Of a stretch of 64,000 nucleotides of DNA, positions 35,458-45,193 are shown one piece after another. The number at the start of each line of letters is the position of its first letter. The first letter of the stretch is position 1. The translations under genes were made by a program, and so were the position numbers. The notes below the pieces were generated by a model. The model was not told where the DNA came from, did not search any database, and worked only from the letters and a program-made list of their open reading frames with translations. The stretch comes from Marisalimonas marina (GTDB taxonomy: Bacteria > Pseudomonadota > Alphaproteobacteria > Puniceispirillales > Marisalimonadaceae), in the NCBI GenBank assembly GCA_038131365.1, contig JAYPPH010000005.1, positions 124,001-188,000 of the forward strand. The letters are read 5' to 3'.

Positions 35458-35473
35458 TACAAATTTTGTACAA
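35458..35473. promoter_or_regulatory. Palindrome between mlaA and uvrD
   Basis: TACAAA-T-TTTGTA (35458-35470) overlaps a second palindrome TTGTACAA (35466-35473) in the divergent mlaA/uvrD gap. It might be an operator for either gene. It does not match the alphaproteobacterial LexA box types I know (GTTC-N7-GTTC or GAAC repeats). A chance palindrome in AT-rich DNA is quite possible. Confidence 0.2.
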
Positions 35474-35535
35474 GTTAAACAATCTATATGTTAAAAACAG
35501 AGTTTGTAGAGTGAAATAGAAATCAATCTTTAATA

Positions 35536-37773
35536 ATGAACAATTTTCATAATCATAAATCCTATATTGATTTAAATAATCCTCAAAAAGAGGCAGTTAA
35601 TAATTTAAACGGCCCTTTGTTAGTTTTGTCTGGTGCAGGTACCGGCAAAACAAGAGTTTTGACAGCAAGATTAGCAAATCTATTATACAGCAATACTACA
35701 AAACCATGGAAAGTTCTTGCTGTTACTTTTACTAATAAAGCCGCTAAGGAAATGAGAATTAGACTTGAAGAATTAATTGGCCCAATGGCAAATTCTGTTT
35801 GGTTAGGAACATTTCATTCAATAGGTGCACGCATACTAAGAGAAAATGCAGATTTAGTTGGTTTAAATTCTAATTATACTATTATTACTACAGATGACCA
35901 AGCCAGGCTCCTAAAACAAATAATGCTTGATGAAGATATTGATATAAAAAAATTTACACCTAAATCAATGTCATCTTTGATATCCTCTTGGAAGGATAAA
36001 GGCTATACTCACGAAGATTCCAAAATTTCTAACAATGATTTTTTTGCTAATGGGAAAGCAAAACAAATTTATAAAATTTATCAGACAAGACTAAAAACAT
36101 TGAACTCGGCTGATTTTGGAGATTTACTTCTATATAACTTAGAAATTTTTACAAAACACCCGGACATCTTAGATAAATATCATTCTAAATTATCACACTT
36201 TTTAGTTGATGAGTATCAAGATACAAACACTATTCAATATTTATGGCTTAAGCTACTCGCTGATAAAACAAAAAATATTTGTTGTGTTGGCGATGATGAT
36301 CAATCGATTTATGGATGGCGTGGAGCTCAAGTTGGAAACATACTGAGATTTGAAAAAGATTATCCAATGGCTAACGTCATTAAACTTGAAGAGAATTATA
36401 GATCTACTGGTAGAATTTTAGACGCAGCCAATAGTATAATTATTAATAACAAAGAAAGGCTTGGTAAGAGCCTTAAAACTTCTTTAGAAAAAGGTGAAAA
36501 AATAGATCTGATCTCTGTTTGGGATGGAATAGAAGAGGCAAAAAAGACTAGTAATGAGATTGAAAAACTTTTTTCTTTGGGATTTAAGTATGATCAAATG
36601 GCTGTGTTGGTTAGAGCAGGTCACCAAACTAGATTTTTTGAGGAAAGATTTGTAGATATTGGAATACCTTACAAAGTTATTGGTGCAAAGTTTTATGAAA
36701 GATTGGAAATCAGAGATGCATTAGCTTATTTACGAGTAGTGCAACAACCCAATGACGATTTGGCTTTAGAGAGGATAATTAATGTACCAAGAAGGGGATT
36801 AGGTACCAATACAACAAGCTTAATTCATTCATACGCTAGAAAAAATAATATTTCATTTTTTATGGCCTCACAAGAATTACTCATGACAGACGAATTAAGG
36901 CCAAATGTTAAGAGAACACTAGAGGTTTTAATAAATCAATTTAATAATTGGAGACATCAAGAAAAAACAATTCCACACACTGACTTAGCCCTAAAAGTTC
37001 TTGAAGAATCAGGATACATATCTCACTGGCAAAATGAAAAATCAATTGAAGGTGAGGGAAGGTTAGAAAATTTAAAAGAACTAATTAATGCAATGAGTGG
37101 CTTTGAAAATCTTTCTGGCTTCTTGGAGCATATTTCTCTTGTTATGGATGGTGATAATGAAGCTGAAGCTGGAGAAGTATCTCTAATGACATTACATGCG
37201 GCTAAAGGCCTTGAATTTGATGCGGTTTTTTTACCAGGATGGGAGGAAGGTTTGTTTCCAAGTCAACGATCAATTGATGAATTAGGCTTAGCTGGTTTAG
37301 AAGAGGAAAGAAGGCTAGCATATGTTGGTATAACTCGTGCAAAAAAAAGATTATTCATAACTTTTGCAGCTAATAGACAAATACATGGGTTGTGGCAAGG
37401 TTCTATTCCATCCAGGTTTATAAGTGAATTACCAAAAAATGACTTAAATGAAAATATTGAAGGTAACTTGGGTGCAGAAGCTTCAAGTTATAATCAAATC
37501 AACTTTGAAGTTAATAATGATAATTTTTCTTATGGCCCAGGTTATTTTAGAGCAAAAAAAAGGGGTATTAACGTTTTAGATGTATATAAACAAACAAAAA
37601 TAAACCAGAACAATTTAAACTTAAATGTTGATTTTAAGAATGGACAAAGGGTGTTTCATCAAAAATTTGGAATGGGTCTTATTGTCTCATCTGAAGGAGA
37701 TAAGTTAAATATCAGTTTTGATAAGGCAGGAGAAAAGAGAGTAATAGCTAGTTTTGTAAAAATAGTTGATTAA
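35536..37773 (+). CDS. uvrD: UvrD/PcrA-type DNA helicase
   Basis: Superfamily 1A 3'-5' helicase of 745 residues used in nucleotide-excision and mismatch repair. Motif I is GAGTGKT (33-39), Ia AVTFTNKAAKEMR, II VDEYQDTN, III GDDDQSIYGWRGA, IV LEENYRS, V TLHAAKGLEFDAVFLPG, VI EERRLAYVGITRAKKRL. The C-terminal Tudor-like domain (about 690-745, QRVFHQKFGMGLIVSSEGDK) is the RNA polymerase-interacting type found in PcrA/UvrD. Rep is excluded by this tail. prmA follows with 4 bases between stop and ATG. Confidence 0.96.
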   Translation: MNNFHNHKSYIDLNNPQKEAVNNLNGPLLVLSGAGTGKTRVLTARLANLLYSNTTKPWKVLAVTFTNKAAKEMRIRLEELIGPMANSVWLGTFHSIGARILRENADLVGLNSNYTIITTDDQARLLKQIMLDEDIDIKKFTPKSMSSLISSWKDKGYTHEDSKISNNDFFANGKAKQIYKIYQTRLKTLNSADFGDLLLYNLEIFTKHPDILDKYHSKLSHFLVDEYQDTNTIQYLWLKLLADKTKNICCVGDDDQSIYGWRGAQVGNILRFEKDYPMANVIKLEENYRSTGRILDAANSIIINNKERLGKSLKTSLEKGEKIDLISVWDGIEEAKKTSNEIEKLFSLGFKYDQMAVLVRAGHQTRFFEERFVDIGIPYKVIGAKFYERLEIRDALAYLRVVQQPNDDLALERIINVPRRGLGTNTTSLIHSYARKNNISFFMASQELLMTDELRPNVKRTLEVLINQFNNWRHQEKTIPHTDLALKVLEESGYISHWQNEKSIEGEGRLENLKELINAMSGFENLSGFLEHISLVMDGDNEAEAGEVSLMTLHAAKGLEFDAVFLPGWEEGLFPSQRSIDELGLAGLEEERRLAYVGITRAKKRLFITFAANRQIHGLWQGSIPSRFISELPKNDLNENIEGNLGAEASSYNQINFEVNNDNFSYGPGYFRAKKRGINVLDVYKQTKINQNNLNLNVDFKNGQRVFHQKFGMGLIVSSEGDKLNISFDKAGEKRVIASFVKIVD

Positions 37774-37777
37774 TATT

Positions 37778-38764
37778 ATGGATCTTTGGAAGATAAGCTT
37801 AATAGTTGAAGATAAATATAAAAATATTTTTTTGGAGCATGTTGAAACAATTGATGGTTATGTTTCCTCAAGTTTGTTTGATATAAAAAAATTATTAACG
37901 ACACCTAAACTGAAAAAAAAAGTTAATTTAATCAATGATAATCTAGGAGAATTTCATCAAAATGAAAATTGGTCGTTAGAAATTTTAGTTAACCAAAAGC
38001 CGCAACATGATGTCATAAAAAAAATTATAAATTCTCTTGCACAAGAATTAAAAATAGAAAAATACCTAATACAAGATATCATTAATACTCAAGAGAACAA
38101 AAAACACTTTATTCATATAGATAAACTTAAAAAAATAAATTGGCTTAAAGAAAATAGGAAGAGCTTTCCAATCATTGAAGTTAATAATTTTTATATATAT
38201 GGGTCGCACATAAAAAAGAAAAATCTAAATAATATTTTACCTATTAAAATTAACGCATCAACCGCTTTTGGAACTGGTTCTCACGCAACTACAAAATGCT
38301 GTCTTAAATCTATTAATTTTTTGTCAAAAATATTTAAACCCCAAAAAATACTGGATTATGGATGTGGAACTGGAATTTTAGGTATAGCAGCTAAGAAAGT
38401 CTTTAAAAGAAGTAAAATTACATTAGTTGATATTGATCAAGAAGCTATAAAACTATCAAAACATAATATAAAATTGAACAATATTGTTTCAAATCAGCTT
38501 TACTTAACTAATAACTATTTTTCCTTTAAATATATTAAGAAAAATCATTATGATTTAATCGTTGCAAATATTCTCTTTTCACCACTTTACGATTTGGCCC
38601 CTTTATTTAAAAGGGTATTAAAAATTAATTGTTATCTAATCTTGTCTGGACTTTTAAATTTTCAAATCCCAAAAATTATTAATAGATATAATCATTTTGG
38701 TTTTATTCCAAAAAAAGTTATATGTTCCTCCGAGTGGGGAGCTGTTATATTGAAGATGAAGTGA
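37778..38764 (+). CDS. prmA: Ribosomal protein L11 methyltransferase
   Basis: Class I SAM methyltransferase that trimethylates L11. The 328 residues have a diverged N-terminal substrate domain (about 1-150) and a catalytic domain with INASTAFGTGSHATTKCCL, the SAM motif DYGCGTGILGIAAKK (about 195-209) and the post-motif VANILFSPL (NPPY-like). The ATG 37778 is preferred to a TTG at 37766 that lies in the uvrD end. The N-terminal half is very Lys/Asn-rich, but the layout fits the family. Confidence 0.92.
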   Translation: MDLWKISLIVEDKYKNIFLEHVETIDGYVSSSLFDIKKLLTTPKLKKKVNLINDNLGEFHQNENWSLEILVNQKPQHDVIKKIINSLAQELKIEKYLIQDIINTQENKKHFIHIDKLKKINWLKENRKSFPIIEVNNFYIYGSHIKKKNLNNILPIKINASTAFGTGSHATTKCCLKSINFLSKIFKPQKILDYGCGTGILGIAAKKVFKRSKITLVDIDQEAIKLSKHNIKLNNIVSNQLYLTNNYFSFKYIKKNHYDLIVANILFSPLYDLAPLFKRVLKINCYLILSGLLNFQIPKIINRYNHFGFIPKKVICSSEWGAVILKMK

Positions 38765-38789
38765 TGGTATAGCTTTAAAGAGAAAAGAT

Positions 38790-40556
38790 TTGGAAAAAAA
38801 TATAAATTTATTATTAAATAAAATTAAATCATTAAACCTAGATGCTTTTTTTGTTCCAAAAGCTGACATGTTTTCTGGCGAAGAAGTGCCGCCGGAAGAA
38901 GAACGTTTAAAGTTTATTTCAAATTTTACAGGTTCTGCAGGTTGTGCATTAATTTCGAGTAAGTCTAATCTGAAATCAGCAATTTTTAGTGATGGACGTT
39001 ATCAATTACAAATGAAAAATGAAGTTGATACAAAATACTTTGATCTCTTCAATGGTGGTTTTATAGAAGCTTCTAACTTCCTTACTAAAAACAGTCATAT
39101 CTTAAAAAAAATTGGAATAGATCCTTGGTTGATAACAGTAGATCAATACTCTTACTTCAAGGATATTAATGATAATTTAATCTTTTTAGAAAAAAATTTA
39201 ATTGATCAAATTTGGTTAGATAAGCCAAATCAAAAACAAAGTGAAAAATTTGAATTAGATATAAAATATGCTGGGGAAAATAGATATTCAAAAATAGAAC
39301 GTCTTACTAAAGTGATAAAAGATAATAAGTTTGACTTCTATATTTTATTCAATCCTATGGGTGTTTGTTGGCTGCTTAATATTAGAGCTATGGATCTAAA
39401 AAATACTCCTGTTTTGAGATCTTTTTGTATTATATCAAAGTTAGGAGAAGTATTTGTTTTTACAAAAAATAAGATTAAAAAAAGTTTTCTAAGTACAAGT
39501 AAAAATATTTATTTTAATGACTTTAAGGAATTACCAAGTTTTCTAAAGAAACATTCAAATTGTAAAATATTATTTGATCCAAGGGTATTACCTTTAAAAA
39601 TTTATGATTTAATTAATAAAAATCAAATCAAGTATCGAAAAATTACTTGCCCAGTCGATAAATTTAAAACAATTAAAAATTTAAATGAATTACGAGGTTT
39701 TAAAAGTGCTCATTTAAAAGATGGTTTAGCTTTATTAAAACTTTTATTTTGGTTTGAAAAAAATATTTCTTCTAAACAATTAAATGAAATATCAATTTCT
39801 GAGAAGCTTCTTGAAATTCGTTCATCAGATCAAACATTTATTTGTGAAAGTTTTTCAACTATTTCGGCCTTTGGTTCTAGTGGCGCCATAATACATTATA
39901 AGGCTTCAAAATTATCAAATAAAACTTTAAATAAAGATGGTCTATACTTAATTGATACTGGAGCGCATTATCTTGATGGTACTACTGACGTTACTCGTAC
40001 ACTATTAGTTGGTAAAGCAGAAGAAGATATGATTAATAATTATACTTTGGTTTTAAAAGGACATATTGCGATTGCTTCAGCAATTTTTCCTAAAAACACT
40101 AAGGGTAGAGAATTAGACTCGTTAGCTAGAGTAGCGCTTTGGTCTGAAGGGAAAGATTATGCACATGGCACGGGTCACGGTGTTGGTTTTGTTTTAAGTG
40201 TTCATGAGGGGCCTATTTCTATATCCAAGTCTTCACAAAAGATTATTGAGCCCGGTATGATTATTTCAAATGAGCCTGGTTACTACAAAGATAATCATTA
40301 CGGAATACGGATTGAGAATTTAGAATTAGTTTCTGAAAAAAGAATAAAAGGCTCAAATACAGATTTTCTATGTTTTGAGAATTTAACAAGAGTTCCATTT
40401 GAAACTAAATTAATAGACAAAAGTAAGTTAACAAATTTTGAAATAGACTGGGTCAATAATTATCATAAAAAAGTGTATGAAGATTTGTCTAAACTAATTA
40501 ATAAAGAAGATAGAGATTTAATTGAATTTTTAAAAATTAAAACTGAAGAAATATAA
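38790..40556 (+). CDS. Large aminopeptidase P (Xaa-Pro aminopeptidase, M24B)
   Basis: 588-residue Xaa-Pro aminopeptidase of the three-domain eukaryotic/alphaproteobacterial type (two creatinase-like N-terminal domains, then the pita-bread catalytic domain from about 305). Metal ligands are intact: DTGAHYLDGTTDVTRTLL (two Asp), GTGHGVGFVLSVHEGP (His), ISNEPGYY and IRIENLELV (two Glu). The start is TTG 38790 with AAAGAGA upstream; it gives the usual LLLNKIKSLNLDAFFVP-like beginning. It is convergent with ligA, 5 bases apart. Confidence 0.92.
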   Translation: MEKNINLLLNKIKSLNLDAFFVPKADMFSGEEVPPEEERLKFISNFTGSAGCALISSKSNLKSAIFSDGRYQLQMKNEVDTKYFDLFNGGFIEASNFLTKNSHILKKIGIDPWLITVDQYSYFKDINDNLIFLEKNLIDQIWLDKPNQKQSEKFELDIKYAGENRYSKIERLTKVIKDNKFDFYILFNPMGVCWLLNIRAMDLKNTPVLRSFCIISKLGEVFVFTKNKIKKSFLSTSKNIYFNDFKELPSFLKKHSNCKILFDPRVLPLKIYDLINKNQIKYRKITCPVDKFKTIKNLNELRGFKSAHLKDGLALLKLLFWFEKNISSKQLNEISISEKLLEIRSSDQTFICESFSTISAFGSSGAIIHYKASKLSNKTLNKDGLYLIDTGAHYLDGTTDVTRTLLVGKAEEDMINNYTLVLKGHIAIASAIFPKNTKGRELDSLARVALWSEGKDYAHGTGHGVGFVLSVHEGPISISKSSQKIIEPGMIISNEPGYYKDNHYGIRIENLELVSEKRIKGSNTDFLCFENLTRVPFETKLIDKSKLTNFEIDWVNNYHKKVYEDLSKLINKEDRDLIEFLKIKTEEI

Positions 40557-40578
40557 CTAACTTATTTTTTAGTTATAT
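40551..40578. terminator. AT-rich perfect inverted repeat between convergent genes
   Basis: ATATAACTAA (40551-40560) and TTAGTTATAT (40569-40578) form a perfect 10-bp stem with an 8-base, T-rich loop. It covers the stop codons of both aminopeptidase P and ligA. Its place between convergent genes suggests a bidirectional terminator. The stem has only one or two G-C pairs and no long T tract follows, so termination strength is doubtful. Confidence 0.4.
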
Positions 40579-42601
40579 TACTCCATTCTTCTTCATTAAT
40601 AATTTTAATATTTAATTCCATAGCCTTTTTGACTTTAGAACCTGGATTTTCTCCAACGATTAAAAAATCTGTATTTTTAGATACTGAATTTCCAATCTTT
40701 GCACCCATATTCTGTATTAAATACTTTGCTTCTTCACGACTCATATTACTTAGTGTACCTGTTAAAACAATTGTCTTACCAGTATATGGAGATTCATTAA
40801 AAGAGTTTGTATAATTTTCAATTTCAATGTTTGTTAGGAGTTTTTTAAAAATACTTTTATTTAAATCAGAATTGAAGTATGTAACTAAATCATTTGCAAC
40901 TTTTTCCCCAATTTGATCAATGGATACAAGTTTTTGAAAAGCTTCACTTGATTGATCTTCAGCCTTAAACATTTCATTGCATAAGTTATCAAAAGTGGAG
41001 TAATTAAGAGCTAAAAGTTTAGAATTAGTTTCACCAATTTGTCTAATACCTAGGGCATATATGAGTTTGTCTAGTTTAATTTTTCTTTTGGAATTTATTG
41101 ACTTTAAAAGTTTAGAAACAGATAAAGGTCCTAGTCCTTCTCTTCCTATCAAGTAATCTTTATGTTGTTCGATTAGAAAAATATCATTAAAATCTGATAT
41201 AATTTTCTCATTAAATAATAATTCTATCAACTTATCTCCTAAGCCATCAATATTAAATGCATTCTTAGAAACAAAATGCTTTAATTTCTCAATGGATTGG
41301 GCTGGACATGAAACACCTGCTATACATCTTCTTATTGCTTCATCGGATGGCTTAATTGTTTTATTATTGCAAGAAGGGCATAATTGAGGTGGAGAGTATA
41401 TTTTTGTATTTTGTGGCCTTTTTTGAAGGTTTACTCCTAAAATTTGTGGTATAACGTCTCCTGCTCTTTGAATTTTGATGGTGTCACCTACACGAATATC
41501 TTTCCTGAAAATTTCGTCTTCATTATGCAAGGAAACATTTGAAACAGTTACACCTCCAATTTTGATAGGTTTTAACTTACCAACTGGTGTTAGAGCACCA
41601 GTTCTACCAACTTGAGTGTCAATTTTAATGATGGTAGTCTCAACTATTTCTGGTGGAAGTTTGTGAGCAATAGCCCATCTAGGAGCTCTTGATAAATTGC
41701 CTAACCTATTCTGAAGTTCAATACTATTTATTTTATAGACTATTCCATCAATTTCATAATCAAGACTATTTCTCCTAGACAATATATTGTGGTAAAACTT
41801 TTCTAAGCCCTCAAAATTTTTAATTTCCAGATTTTCATTATTAGTTACTAGGCCCATTTTTTTAAATTCATTAAGAAGTTCTTTTTGGGTATTAAAAACA
41901 AAATCATTTGTAAATTCACCTACGGAGAATGCAAAAAAATTTAGTTTTCTATTTTTAATTACTTCAACTGATTTTTGTCTAATCGATCCTGCTGCTGCGT
42001 TCCTAGGGTTAGCAAACAATTTTTCGTTTTTTTCAATTTGTAGTTGATTGAGTTGTTCAAAATTGTTTTTAGTCATAAATATTTCCCCTCTAATTTCAAT
42101 AAATTTAGGGGGGGTGCCAGTAAGAGTATGTGGTATATCTTTTATAGTTTTAATGTTTTCTGTTACAACCTCACCAATGCTTCCATCTCCTCTTGTGATT
42201 GCTTTTGTTAGTGACCCATTCAAATATAATAATGAAATTGAAAGACCATCAATTTTTGGTTCACACATGAATTCTAATTCATCCTCTTTATCAAAGGATA
42301 AAAATTTATTTGTTCTCTCTATGAAATCTTTTACATCATCAAAAGTAAATGCATTTACTAATGATCCCATAGGTTTTGCATGTTTAAATTTTTCAAATTG
42401 ATCTGAGGTTTGAGAACCAATAGATTTACGTTCCAAAAAATGGAATTCGGGATTTTCTGAGATTATATCGTCATATTCTTTACATAATTTATCAAATTCA
42501 TAATCTGTAATCTCTGGATTATCATCTGTATGATATTTTTTATTATGATATTCAATTCTTTTTGATAAATTATTTATATAGTCGAGGATTTCTATATTCA
42601 T
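40562..42601 (-). CDS. ligA: NAD-dependent DNA ligase
   Basis: Seals nicks in replication and repair. From ATG 42601 the protein has 679 residues: domain Ia (YHNKKYHTDDNPEITDYEFD), adenylation motif EPKIDG with the catalytic lysine, AITRGDG, OB fold (GAVTPVG-like GALTPVGKLKPI, SLHNED), the zinc finger CPSCN with later CIAGVSCPAQ, helix-hairpin-helix repeats (GLGDKLI, IGEKVANDL) and a C-terminal BRCT domain (GKTIVLTGTLSNMSREEA). A longer in-frame start at 42646 would overlap recN and is not needed. It begins 7 bases after the recN stop. Confidence 0.97.
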   Translation of the reverse strand: MNIEILDYINNLSKRIEYHNKKYHTDDNPEITDYEFDKLCKEYDDIISENPEFHFLERKSIGSQTSDQFEKFKHAKPMGSLVNAFTFDDVKDFIERTNKFLSFDKEDELEFMCEPKIDGLSISLLYLNGSLTKAITRGDGSIGEVVTENIKTIKDIPHTLTGTPPKFIEIRGEIFMTKNNFEQLNQLQIEKNEKLFANPRNAAAGSIRQKSVEVIKNRKLNFFAFSVGEFTNDFVFNTQKELLNEFKKMGLVTNNENLEIKNFEGLEKFYHNILSRRNSLDYEIDGIVYKINSIELQNRLGNLSRAPRWAIAHKLPPEIVETTIIKIDTQVGRTGALTPVGKLKPIKIGGVTVSNVSLHNEDEIFRKDIRVGDTIKIQRAGDVIPQILGVNLQKRPQNTKIYSPPQLCPSCNNKTIKPSDEAIRRCIAGVSCPAQSIEKLKHFVSKNAFNIDGLGDKLIELLFNEKIISDFNDIFLIEQHKDYLIGREGLGPLSVSKLLKSINSKRKIKLDKLIYALGIRQIGETNSKLLALNYSTFDNLCNEMFKAEDQSSEAFQKLVSIDQIGEKVANDLVTYFNSDLNKSIFKKLLTNIEIENYTNSFNESPYTGKTIVLTGTLSNMSREEAKYLIQNMGAKIGNSVSKNTDFLIVGENPGSKVKKAMELNIKIINEEEWSNITKK

Positions 42602-42608
42602 GTTAGTT

Positions 42609-44267
42609 TTAATTAAGTAATTTTGCTGCGGCTCTTCTTGCTTCATCAGTGATTGAGCTACCTGAGAGCATTCTAGCTATTTCTTCAATCCTTTGATCAT
42701 TATTTAATTCTATAACACTTGTTATTGTTTTATTATTAGTATCTTTTTTTTGAACAAGATAGTGATAATTTCCTTTAGATGTGACTTGTGGAGAATGAGT
42801 AACAACCATTGTTTGATAATTTTGACCCATTCTGGCTAGCCTAACTCCAACTGCATTTGCTGCTAAGCCTCCTATACCTGAGTCAATTTCATCAAAGATA
42901 ACTGTTCTATTATGTATAGCTGTTTCAAGTACAACTTTTATAGCTAATAGAAATCTTGATAATTCACCCCCTGATGCCACTTTATTTATTGGCAGAGGCT
43001 CCATACCAGTATTTGTTGATGCTAAGAATATTACGTTATCAATTCCAGAATTACTTGCATTTTCTATTTCAATATTACTAAATTTTACTTCAAATTTTGC
43101 ATTTTCTAGCTTGAGGTGAGGTAATTCTTTTTCTATTTTTTTGCAAAGATTTATAGCATTATTTTTTCTGCTTCTAGATAATTGATTGCTTGTGGTAATG
43201 AATTTTTGTTTTGCAAGTTCAAATTGTTTTCTAAGATCTTGAAGCTTTTGCTTACTATTATTGGCGTTTAGTAATTTTGTCTCTAATTGATCTTTGATAT
43301 TTATCAGTTCATCAACACTACAATTGTGCTTCCTTGCTTGAGATCGTAATTCATAAAGTCGGTCCTCTAAATCATCCAGATTATATTTACTATTGTTTGC
43401 AAATGAAATCTCACTATTTAATAATCTTTTAAGTTCGTCTAATTCAGCTTTTGATCTATCAAGAATATCAATGGCAGTATTTATATTATCAAGTCCAAAA
43501 TTCTTTATACCTTCTAATAATTTGAGTGTATTATTATTTAGATCTTCTAAACCATTTTCATCTTCTATAAGAGATTTAACTTGATTTATAGACACAAAAA
43601 TTTTTTCATTATTTACTAGAAGTTTTTTTTGGTTGTCTAATTCTAACTCCTCTGAAGGTTTTGGGTCTAAGAGATATAACTGATCAAAGGATTCTTTAAT
43701 CCATTCATTGTCTTTATTAGTTTTCTCTTCTTCAAGCTCTGCCTGATTTATAATTTTTCTTAACTCATTCATTTTATCATATGATGATTTACAGTCTTGT
43801 ATTAAATCAGAATGATTACAATAATCATCTAGAATGGATAGATGGGTTTTAGGGTCAAGTAGCCCTCTTTCTTCAAACTGCCCTTGTATTTCTAAAATGT
43901 AATCAGTTACTTCAATTAAAATATTCCTAGTTATAAAAATATCATTAATATAACATCTAGATTTACCGTCTGCTTTAATAGCTCTTCGTATAACTAATTC
44001 ATCTTCATTTTCAATATTATATTTGTCTAAAACTGATTTAACGGGATGAGATTTATTTAATTCAAAAACAGCTGTAACGGAAGCTTCTGACTGACCTTTT
44101 CTTATAAGACTATAATCAACTCTATTACCAATGATAAGTCCTAGACTATCTAATAAAATTGATTTACCTGTTCCAGTTTCTCCTGTAAGTACAGAAAGGC
44201 CTTTCTTAAATTCAATATGGAGATTTTCAATAAGGACAATATTTTTAACTATAAGTTCTTTTAACAT
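42609..44267 (-). CDS. recN: DNA repair protein RecN
   Basis: SMC-like ATPase for double-strand break repair, 552 residues. The N-terminus MLKELIVKNIVLIENLHIEF leads to Walker A TGETGTGKSILLDSLG; the middle is coiled coil (about 150-370); the C-terminus holds the signature ASGGELSRFLLAIK, Walker B TVIFDEIDSGIGG and the H-loop MVVTHSPQV. Its placement bamD-recN-ligA next to the dcw cluster is typical of alphaproteobacteria. The bamD stop lies 4 bases upstream. Confidence 0.97.
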   Translation of the reverse strand: MLKELIVKNIVLIENLHIEFKKGLSVLTGETGTGKSILLDSLGLIIGNRVDYSLIRKGQSEASVTAVFELNKSHPVKSVLDKYNIENEDELVIRRAIKADGKSRCYINDIFITRNILIEVTDYILEIQGQFEERGLLDPKTHLSILDDYCNHSDLIQDCKSSYDKMNELRKIINQAELEEEKTNKDNEWIKESFDQLYLLDPKPSEELELDNQKKLLVNNEKIFVSINQVKSLIEDENGLEDLNNNTLKLLEGIKNFGLDNINTAIDILDRSKAELDELKRLLNSEISFANNSKYNLDDLEDRLYELRSQARKHNCSVDELINIKDQLETKLLNANNSKQKLQDLRKQFELAKQKFITTSNQLSRSRKNNAINLCKKIEKELPHLKLENAKFEVKFSNIEIENASNSGIDNVIFLASTNTGMEPLPINKVASGGELSRFLLAIKVVLETAIHNRTVIFDEIDSGIGGLAANAVGVRLARMGQNYQTMVVTHSPQVTSKGNYHYLVQKKDTNNKTITSVIELNNDQRIEEIARMLSGSSITDEARRAAAKLLN

Positions 44268-44271
44268 TTAT

Positions 44272-45102
44272 TTAGTCGAATATTGCTTTCAAATAATTTT
44301 TAAACTTATTAGTAAAACCACCTTCAATATTTTTATTTAAATCTTGTATCAAAAGAGATTTGCTAAGCTTTGACCATTCACTTTTAGGGAAGTTATAGTT
44401 TAATAAAGCAACACTCTTTTTAGCTTCGTCTTTTAGACCAGTTTTCAAAAGAGCTTCGCTTAACCTAAATAATGTTTCAGGTATAACAGATGTGTTAGGA
44501 AATTTTTCTAAAATTACTTTAAACCTATTTATTGCGCTCCCTGTCGCATTCTTTTTTAAATAAAATTTTCCAACTGATAATTCATTTTCAGCTAAACGAT
44601 TATTTAAATATAAAATTTTGAGTTTAGCATCTTTGGCATATTTAGAGTTAGGATATTTCGTATTTATTATTTGAAAATAGTTTAGAGCTTTTTGAGTTAA
44701 ACTTGAATCTCTACCTCTTTCAGATGTTTGAATATAATAACACATACCTAATAAATAATGTGCATACATCGTAAGTTCACCTGTAGGATTCATTTCTATA
44801 AAATTATTAAGTTTAATGATTGCTTCCTTAATTTGATTGTCTTGATATAGAGAATAAGCAGATGTAATTTCAGATTTGACAGCTAAATTTGAAAATGGGT
44901 AATTTAAAAGTAAGTTTTCAAACTCAGTCGAAGCACCTTTATAGTTTTTTTGTTCTATAAGTAGGAGAGCTTTTTTATAAATCTTAACATCAGTTGGAAT
45001 CTCTTTTTTGTCATCATTATTGGAAACGCTACAACTAATCAATAAAAATAAAGTTACGATTATCTTTATAAATATTGAACTAGTTGATAGTTTTTTTAAC
45101 AT
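44272..45102 (-). CDS. bamD: Outer-membrane protein assembly factor BamD
   Basis: Essential lipoprotein of the BAM complex that binds BamA and inserts beta-barrel proteins. The 276-residue precursor has a lipobox LLISC (Cys24) and a series of TPR helices: YKKALLLIEQKNYKGASTEF, NLLLNYPFSNLAVKSE, YAHYLLGMCYYIQ, ALNYFQIINTKYPNSKYA and INRFKVILEKFPNT. FPNS/YPFS repeats are typical of BamD. It lies 91 bases downstream of lpxC, on the same strand. Confidence 0.93.
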   Translation of the reverse strand: MLKKLSTSSIFIKIIVTLFLLISCSVSNNDDKKEIPTDVKIYKKALLLIEQKNYKGASTEFENLLLNYPFSNLAVKSEITSAYSLYQDNQIKEAIIKLNNFIEMNPTGELTMYAHYLLGMCYYIQTSERGRDSSLTQKALNYFQIINTKYPNSKYAKDAKLKILYLNNRLAENELSVGKFYLKKNATGSAINRFKVILEKFPNTSVIPETLFRLSEALLKTGLKDEAKKSVALLNYNFPKSEWSKLSKSLLIQDLNKNIEGGFTNKFKNYLKAIFD

Positions 45103-45193
45103 TAGGCTTAATATCCAACTATTAATTAATAATCTTACACTTTTATATTATTGTATTAGATTATATATCAAGAAATTTATAATTAAAATTGTA

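Noticed and set aside
35458..35473. LexA box before uvrD
   Set aside because: The palindrome does not contain the GTTC-N7-GTTC or GAAC-type repeats of alphaproteobacterial LexA sites.
42602..42646. 15-residue N-terminal extension of LigA overlapping recN
   Set aside because: Not similar to LigA; ATG 42601 gives the usual start just after the recN stop.
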